Shown one piece after another: positions 58,082 to 64,000 of a stretch of DNA of 64,000 bases. Source of the stretch: Trifolium pratense (taxonomy: Eukaryota > Streptophyta > Magnoliopsida > Fabales > Fabaceae); the NCBI RefSeq assembly GCF_020283565.1, contig NC_060060.1, forward strand, positions 11,160,001 to 11,224,000. Direction: 5' to 3'. Position numbers and translations under genes: made by a program. Every line of letters starts with the position of its first letter. Position 1 is the stretch's first letter. Under the pieces are notes generated by a model that did no database searches, was not told the DNA's origin, and worked only from the letters and a program-made list of their open reading frames with translations.

Positions 58082-60428
58082 AGTATTATTTTTTTTTATG
58101 AAAAATATTGTTTATATTTCTATTTCTATATTATTATTATTAACAGTTAAATTTTATGCATATTCATCTTATTTTTTCTATAACTTTTTTTATTGACTAT
58201 TTTATTCTTTTTTTTATTTTAATATATTATTGAGTTGGTCATATTGTATCCCAAGAAAAATATTACCTAATTTACCTTCAATATGTAACAAAAATAATTG
58301 TCTTCATTATATATAAGTGATTTCACTTTTTAGCTAGCTTCTCATCAAGATCCAAAAATTACTTATACGCACTTGCTAGCACTAGTTTGAAATTATTTAT
58401 GCACTTCCTTTTTTTTAGAATCAACCTAAGAGTCACATGTATTAAAAGAAATGACACTCTCCGTTAGTACAAAATATGCACAATGAAGAGGTCAGACAAA
58501 TATCAAATTACAAAAAGAAACCTCAAAAAACATACGTTACATTACCTTAAGAGAAGCGTTTCATACGTCCCTAAACTTGTTCCTCCGTGACTAACTGACT
58601 ATTGTTTTTTCCATTTTTCTAGTTTTTTCTTTCTTCCGAATTTAATAGTTTTTTCCATTATTATTTTCTCTTTAGCTGTTCTTGTGCTCCTTTTCTTTTA
58701 TGTGTATTTTAGTTTGAGTATACTCCTTTGAACTCTTTTTTTATTTATACTATTTCATTTTGATGTTAAAATATTCTAAAATTATATATGGTCATGCCCA
58801 TTTAAAAGATATTAATTTGTTGCATTTTATTTTAACTAAAAGATGAACATGATATTTTTTTTTTTTATGACAAGATGACCCACATAATTTAGAAGCAAGG
58901 GTGCCTATGACAAAGAGACGTTGATAATAGATGTTAAAATTGACAAATTCAAATCCAATTCAATGTAACTTACATTTCAAGATTTTTCTTGGGTTTGACA
59001 CGAGTAGTTTGGCACTATAGATGTTTCTACTACTCTTCCAGAGGGAAAAAGACAATTGGCATATATTTTGGATGATTGCTTAGGCATTTGACTAAAAGTA
59101 ATTTTTTTTGGAGTACTTCTCTATTTTTAAAGGGTTACTACATCAATATGAAAAAACTATATGATGATATCTCCCATCTGTTGATAAACCAAAGATCAAG
59201 ACAACCTTTATTTATCTATCATCCCCAAAATGTTCGCCATCTTCACGTTGAAATTAAAAGGAAAAAAAAAAGTTATGCTAGTTAGCAACACATTTTTTAA
59301 ATATACTTTTCTCAATTTTATCAAAAACAAATATATACTTTTCTCAATAAAACTTTCTAACCGGCTAAAAATTCAAATGAATTCTACTAATTTTGTCAAC
59401 AAAACAAAAGTATGATTAATTTGGGAAAGCGACTCGCCAAGAAATATTCCGATTAAAAGTCAATTATTGTGTACAATTTCATGAATTGTATCTGTTAACA
59501 ACGGTGAACATATAGAAATAGAGAGAAGAACAATAAGGAAAAGAGAACATCTTTTAGTTTAGCGTTTCAATCATATGAGTAAAACTTAATCAAACAATAA
59601 TTACAATAGAGCATATAGACTAAAGATTATAAAAGACTAAGGAGGGGCCGTTTGATTTGTATAATATAAATACTGGACAGAACAATACATGACAGTACAA
59701 GACAGAACAACACATGACAAACGTTTAAAGTATTGAACAAACTTTGTGTTGTAAGATGTTTGATGTACAAATTTTATTTTGGTATTTTAGATAACTTGTG
59801 CAGTGGTTATCTGCGGGACAAAAATTTTAGTTTTTATCTTGTCCCTTTATCCTCAGTTTGTCTAATAACAGAAACAATTTTAAAATCAAACACAGTATAA
59901 CAGGAGTTGTCATGTCCGATCCCTTATTTTTCAGCAGATGAAACATATTTACGTGCATAATAATATAATCTAATATCTCTCCTCAAATTTACGATACATT
60001 GAAGATATTATAATATTATTTAAAGGTATCACCGATATGTAAAATGAACAAGATTATAGCCATTGAGCGCAACATTCAATAAAAAATTTAGATCTCAAAT
60101 TCCATAATTTTAAAGTTTTTTTTTTTTTGAACAAATAATTTTAAAGTTTTTTTAAAAAACTAAAATTTGTTTTTTTTTTGACAGATAAAACTAAAATTTG
60201 TTAGAAATCTAAGTACTATGAAGGACCACGTGCTATCCTATACTTTTGTGCATTTTAAGGCTTTGACTTTTATTCACCACACCCCGGTCAAATTTTGTTT
60301 TGCTAAATTTGAATAATTGAGTTTGAACATGGATAATCGTAGACTTTTTTTTTTTAGTTTAGTCAATGCTCGTAGACTTTACTATCATAAAAACACCTAA
60401 AATTAAATTGGCAAACATATATTATGTG
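58082..60428. other. gene-free duplicated spacer, copy B
   Basis: Counterpart of 35,940-38,290, including the possible hAT-like MITE at about 59,644. Nothing coding. Confidence 0.5.
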
Positions 60429-60580
60429 TGTTGGATATTGTATATTGGGCCTAGAATTATGCAAGCCCAATATCAAGTGTTTTGTACTTTAAGCCCATTG
60501 CTTGTATATGGCACATTGCCTATATAAAGTGTGTGTGGTGATCATTAGTAATCAATGAGAAAGGTCCCTTAATCATAACA
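60429..60580 (+). repeat. 5' LTR of the copia element, 152 bp
   Basis: Starts TGTTGGATATTG and ends CATAACA (TG...CA). TATA box TATATAAA at 60,521-60,528. Immediately followed, after AG, by the primer-binding site. Confidence 0.8.
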
Positions 60581-63163
60581 AGTGGTATCATCACCAAAGT
60601 TCCAAGGACCTAGTGGTGGTTTTGCAAAACCACCATCAAAAAGTTTGTTACAACCGTTTTTCAAAGTGTTTCTTCTTCATCAAACTACTTTCTTCTTCAG
60701 TTTTTCACCGATCTTGCAGCTTCAATCTGCATCTTTCTGCAAATTCATCAGTTCTTTGTCTTTCTTGCGCATCAAGCCATGACAGAGAATTCAGATTTTC
60801 TGAAACCTTCAATCCCTAGGTTTGATGGATTTTATGATCACTGGGCAATGTTGATGGAAAACCTGCTGAGATCAAAGGAGTATTGGTCATTGATAGAGAA
60901 TGGAGTTACAATTGCGCCTGCAAATGCAACAGAAGAGCAAGTCAAAGCTGCAGCTGCAAGCAAGATTACAGATATTAAGGTAAAGAATTACCTGTTTCAA
61001 TCTATTGATCGTGCCATTTTAGAAACAATTCTTGCCAAAGATACTGCAAAGGATATTTGGGAGTCAATGAGATTGAAGTATAAGGGATCTACAAAGGTGA
61101 AGAGAGCTCAGCTTCAAGTTTCTCGCAGAGAATTTGAGGTAATTGAGATGGGTGAAAGTGAAACTGTGACTGAGTATTTTGCAAGAATCATGGCAATTGC
61201 GAACAAGATGACTTCTCAAGGTGAAAGAATGGAGCAAGCAACCATTGTTGATAAAATCTTGAGGTCTATGCCAGAGAAATTCAACTATGTCACTTGTTCA
61301 ATAGAAGAGTCCAATGATGTGACTACAATGTCTCTAGATGCACTTCAATCCAGCCTGATAGTGCATGAGCAAAAGATGAAAAGCAAGAAAGTGGTGAACT
61401 ATGATGAACAAGCTCTCACAGTCTCTGGTGCAGGGAGAGGGAGAGGAAGGAATGGTTCATCAAGAGGGCGTGGCAGAGGAAGAATAAGCAAAGAAACTGT
61501 TGAATGTTACAAGTGTCATCAGTTAGGCCACTACAAGAATGAATGTCCTACTTGGGAGGAAGCAAAATATGCTGAAGCAGACTATGAAGAAGAGTTTCTT
61601 CTTATGACAGGCAAAGATTGTGAGGAATTTGAGACTGAAAGATGGTATCTTGATTCAGGTTGCAGCAACCATATGGTTGGCAACAAGAATTGGCTCTATG
61701 AATTTGATGAAAATTATAGAGACACTGTGAAACTTGGAGATGATTCAAAGATGAATGTTGTAGGCAAGGGAAATATCAAGCTAAGAATCAATGGTAGGGT
61801 ACATGTTATAACTGAAGTGTACTATATCCCAGGCCTAAAGACCAACCTTCTAAGCATTGGTCAAATTCAACAGAAGAATGTCACAATCATCTTTAAGAAT
61901 GATACCTGCAAGATCTTTCATGATGACAAGGGTTTGCTGTTCACCTCTCAGATGTCAGGTAACAGGATGTACACTTTGACTGCTACAGTTATCTCACCCA
62001 AATGCTTAACAGTTTCAAAAGAGGATTGGTCACAGTTATGGCATGATAGATATGCACATTTGAGTGTTAAAGGCCTAAATGTGCTAGCTAAAAAGAATAT
62101 GGTAGATGGATTACCAGTATTGAAAGAAATTGAGTACAAATGTGAAGATTGCTTGACTGACAAGCAACACAGAGAAGTCATTCCTAAGCAAGCTGTGTGG
62201 AGGGCAAATGAGAGGTTGGAGCTGGTACACTCTGACATATGTGGTCCCATAAACCCTACAAGCAATGGAGGCAACAGGTACTTCATTACTTTCACAGATG
62301 ATTTCTCAAGGAAGACTTGGATTTATTTTTTGAAAGAAAAGTCTAGTGCATTAGATACTTTCAAAACATTTAAAGTGCTAGTTGAAAAAGAATCAGGTTG
62401 TGCTATCCAATGTCTGAGAACTGATAGAGGTGGGGAATATGTCTCCACTGCTTTCAATGATTTTTGTAGCAATCAAGGCATCAAAAGACAATTAACTGCT
62501 GCTTACACTCCACAACAAAATGGAGTTTCTGAAAGAAAAAATAGAACATTGATGAATATGGTTAGAAGCATGCTAGCTGGTAAGAAAGTACCTAAAGTTT
62601 TTTGGCCTGAAGCTGTGAAATGGGCTACTTATGTCATGAATAGAAGCCCTACCCTATCTGTTAAAAACATGACTCCTCAGGAAGCTTGGAGTGGGAAGAA
62701 GCCTAATGTGCAGCACTTTAGGGTCTTTGGGTGCTTGGCATTTGTTCATGTACCAGACAGTCAGAGGATTAAGCTGGATAACAAGAGTGTTAAATGCATA
62801 CATCATGGAATAAGTGATGAATCCAAAGCCTACAAGCTGTATGATCCAGAGAAAAAGAAAATTCTAGTCAGCAGAGATGTAATTTTTGAAGAAAAGAAAG
62901 GGTGGGATTGGAAAAAATTAGAAGACAAGAGACATAGTGAGTTTGTTGATGAGCCTGAAGAAGAGAATAATGAACCAGTCAATGGTTTAGACAACAATGT
63001 AGAAGATGGTGGAAGTGATTCAGATGCAAGTCTCCCTTCAAACCCTATTCAAACTCCAAATGACTCAGAAGATGATGATCTTGATGTGCAAGCCTCAACC
63101 TCATTGGGTCCAAGAAATAGAAGACCACCAGTTAGTCACAATGACTATGTATCTGGTAGTGAG
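60429..63163 (+). mobile_element. Ty1/copia retrotransposon, 3' half missing
   Basis: A short 5' LTR (60,429-60,580), a primer-binding site starting TGGTATCA (60,583), a leader of about 200 bp and a gag-protease-integrase frame from 60,779. The element is cut at 63,163 by an LTR-like repeat; RT, RNase H and 3' LTR are outside the window or lost. It is inserted in copy B just after ATTATGTG, where copy A continues with TGTAAAT. Confidence 0.9.
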
Positions 63164-63166
63164 TGA
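60779..63166 (+). CDS. copia gag-protease-integrase polyprotein, truncated
   Basis: 795 codons from ATG (60,779). Order: gag of the UBN2 type (about 10-200, FDGFYDHWAMLMENLLRSKEYW), Arg/Gly-rich stretch (about 220-240), CCHC zinc knuckle (CYKCHQLGHYKNEC), protease (WYLDSGCSNHMVGN), pre-integrase zinc finger (HDRYAHLSVKGL...CEDCLTDKQH), integrase core with D-D-E (LVHSDICGP, LRTDRGGEY, NGVSERKNRTLM) and the C-terminal part (FGCLAFVHVP, KLDNKSVKCIHHG). The frame is open all along. It ends in a stop contributed by the inserted repeat (TGA, 63,164-63,166), just before the RT domain. Copia polyproteins are usually about 1,300-1,450 aa, so about 40% is missing. Confidence 0.92.
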   Translation: MTENSDFLKPSIPRFDGFYDHWAMLMENLLRSKEYWSLIENGVTIAPANATEEQVKAAAASKITDIKVKNYLFQSIDRAILETILAKDTAKDIWESMRLKYKGSTKVKRAQLQVSRREFEVIEMGESETVTEYFARIMAIANKMTSQGERMEQATIVDKILRSMPEKFNYVTCSIEESNDVTTMSLDALQSSLIVHEQKMKSKKVVNYDEQALTVSGAGRGRGRNGSSRGRGRGRISKETVECYKCHQLGHYKNECPTWEEAKYAEADYEEEFLLMTGKDCEEFETERWYLDSGCSNHMVGNKNWLYEFDENYRDTVKLGDDSKMNVVGKGNIKLRINGRVHVITEVYYIPGLKTNLLSIGQIQQKNVTIIFKNDTCKIFHDDKGLLFTSQMSGNRMYTLTATVISPKCLTVSKEDWSQLWHDRYAHLSVKGLNVLAKKNMVDGLPVLKEIEYKCEDCLTDKQHREVIPKQAVWRANERLELVHSDICGPINPTSNGGNRYFITFTDDFSRKTWIYFLKEKSSALDTFKTFKVLVEKESGCAIQCLRTDRGGEYVSTAFNDFCSNQGIKRQLTAAYTPQQNGVSERKNRTLMNMVRSMLAGKKVPKVFWPEAVKWATYVMNRSPTLSVKNMTPQEAWSGKKPNVQHFRVFGCLAFVHVPDSQRIKLDNKSVKCIHHGISDESKAYKLYDPEKKKILVSRDVIFEEKKGWDWKKLEDKRHSEFVDEPEEENNEPVNGLDNNVEDGGSDSDASLPSNPIQTPNDSEDDDLDVQASTSLGPRNRRPPVSHNDYVSGSE

Positions 63167-64000
63167 TGGCGAATTCAGCAAGTGTACTGAATCGTGCAAG
63201 TAATATATTTAAAACGGTAAGACCGAGTGTCGAACTCAAGGATCGCGTTATACTGTTGAATTGTGATTTTTACTCGATTGAACAAAAGGTTTTAGTTTAA
63301 TTGGTTGCAATAGCAATAATAATAATGACAACGAAAATTCCTTTGTATTTGATAATAATAAAAATGTCAGGGATGAGTTTCACTAGACTCCTATTTTGAG
63401 TTTCTGACTTGACTATAACAATTGAATCTATTTATCAAATTATTACCGAATTCTCTAAATTATTCGTGCCCTAATTCCTTAGTGACAGAATCGTTAATTC
63501 TAAAATAACCCCTAATTCCTTAGTGAATTTAAGATTAGAATTAAGCATGAGTGAACAAGAATTCTTAATTGGTTTCAAGGGTTTGCATCTATTCCTAGAC
63601 TACAAAGGCAAAAATTTCTTATCTCAAAGCATTCATAAATTCAACTCTCGTATCACAATATGAACCACAAATCAATTTAACGGCGGCCAAGCGATAAAAG
63701 CATTAAGCGCGGAGATAAGTAAAATAATTCAATAAACTTCTTCAATAACCATAAATCAAATCATAGAACAAGAATAACCATCTAGGTTTACTCATCCCTA
63801 ACAATTGAGAAATTAGCTACTCATAATATTGATTAGAGATAATAAAGAATTACACAGTTGAATGGTGTCCGGTTGAATCACCAAATAATTGATCTTTCAA
63901 TGTGCAAGCCGTCAGGTGCGTGACTGCGTTTCTTCTTCTCTCGGCGTGCCTCCTCCTCCTGTTGAGTGTGTCTTATGCTATTTATATAGCCACTGCCAAA
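63164..64000 (-). mobile_element. LTR-like repeat inserted in the copia element, runs off the window
   Basis: It starts TGATGGCGAATTCAGCAAGTG and shares GCAAGTG(T/C)AC(T/A)GAATCG with the repeat at 929. On - it has a TATA-like stretch (CTATATAAATAGC, near 63,978-63,990) followed by a leader with GAGGAGGAGG. Both are as in the 929-2,213 copy, where TATA lies about 330 bp from the far end. If the lengths agree it continues about 450 bp past the window. It is non-coding here. Confidence 0.5.

Larger units (their letters stand above)
51282..60430. repeat. segmental duplication, copy B (9.1 kb)
   Basis: Matches 27,951-38,290 in direct orientation. Left border: gypsy LTR. Right border: copia LTR at 60,429. 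It lacks the 1.2-kb TIR element of copy A. It has 27 bp extra near 53,196-53,222, about 60 bp extra near 57,329-57,385 and 36 bp extra near 59,193-59,228 relative to copy A. All other blocks are in the same order. Confidence 0.95.

Noticed and set aside
27951..60430. Assembly artefact as explanation for copies A and B
   Set aside because: The copies differ by several distinct indels, a clean transposon insertion and a large microsatellite change, and they sit in different flanks. Read depth would still be needed to exclude it fully.

Overview
The window is AT-rich nuclear DNA from a eudicot plant, most likely a legume of the Medicago/Trifolium/Pisum type. The grounds are GT-AG introns, plant gene families (a DA1 peptidase, a plant 40S RPS4 and CYP71-type P450s), plant transposons (Tat-clade Ty3/gypsy, Ty1/copia, LINE, tRNA-derived SINEs, TRIMs and many MITEs) and repeat ends that I associate with legume genomes. 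The legume placement is inference; no alignment was run.

Layout. 0-10 kb is gene-free and repeat-filled: a likely solo LTR (929-2,213), a decayed copia RNase H fragment, two SINEs (one with a 16-bp target-site duplication), MITEs, an (AT)37 run and a palindromic G-box. 10.2-18.9 kb is the conserved gene island: an 11-exon DA1-like gene on + (530 aa) faces, tail to tail, a five-exon RPS4 gene on - (265 aa) with a telo-box/site II promoter. 19-27.9 kb is again repeats, dominated by a 4-kb LINE on - whose ORF2 is open except for one in-frame stop. 

27.95-60.43 kb is a segmental duplication in direct orientation. Copy A (27,951-38,290) and copy B (51,282-60,430) each carry the same non-coding blocks, a Helitron-like 3' end, a TRIM and one apparently intact two-exon CYP71D-like P450 of 504 aa. 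I count six residue differences between the two proteins. Between the copies lie a third, frameshifted P450 (exon 1 only), a cluster of hairpin MITEs and a 3'-truncated Tat-clade gypsy element whose LTR abuts the first base of copy B. Near-identical palindromic MITEs stand at 24,917 and 46,093 in the same orientation. A duplication by unequal exchange between such MITEs, followed by gypsy insertion and a deletion, explains the arrangement and makes testable predictions for sequence beyond the window. A 1.2-kb long-TIR element sits in copy A only, and copy B keeps the matching empty site. 

The right edge (60.43-64 kb) is a copia element inserted in copy B, itself interrupted by an LTR-like repeat of the same family as the one at 929-2,213. 

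Working genes I would trust: DA1-like, RPS4 and the two P450s. The two housekeeping/developmental genes have no evident functional link to the P450 cluster. I found no conclusive new molecular system; the most notable structure is the MITE-bounded P450 duplication.
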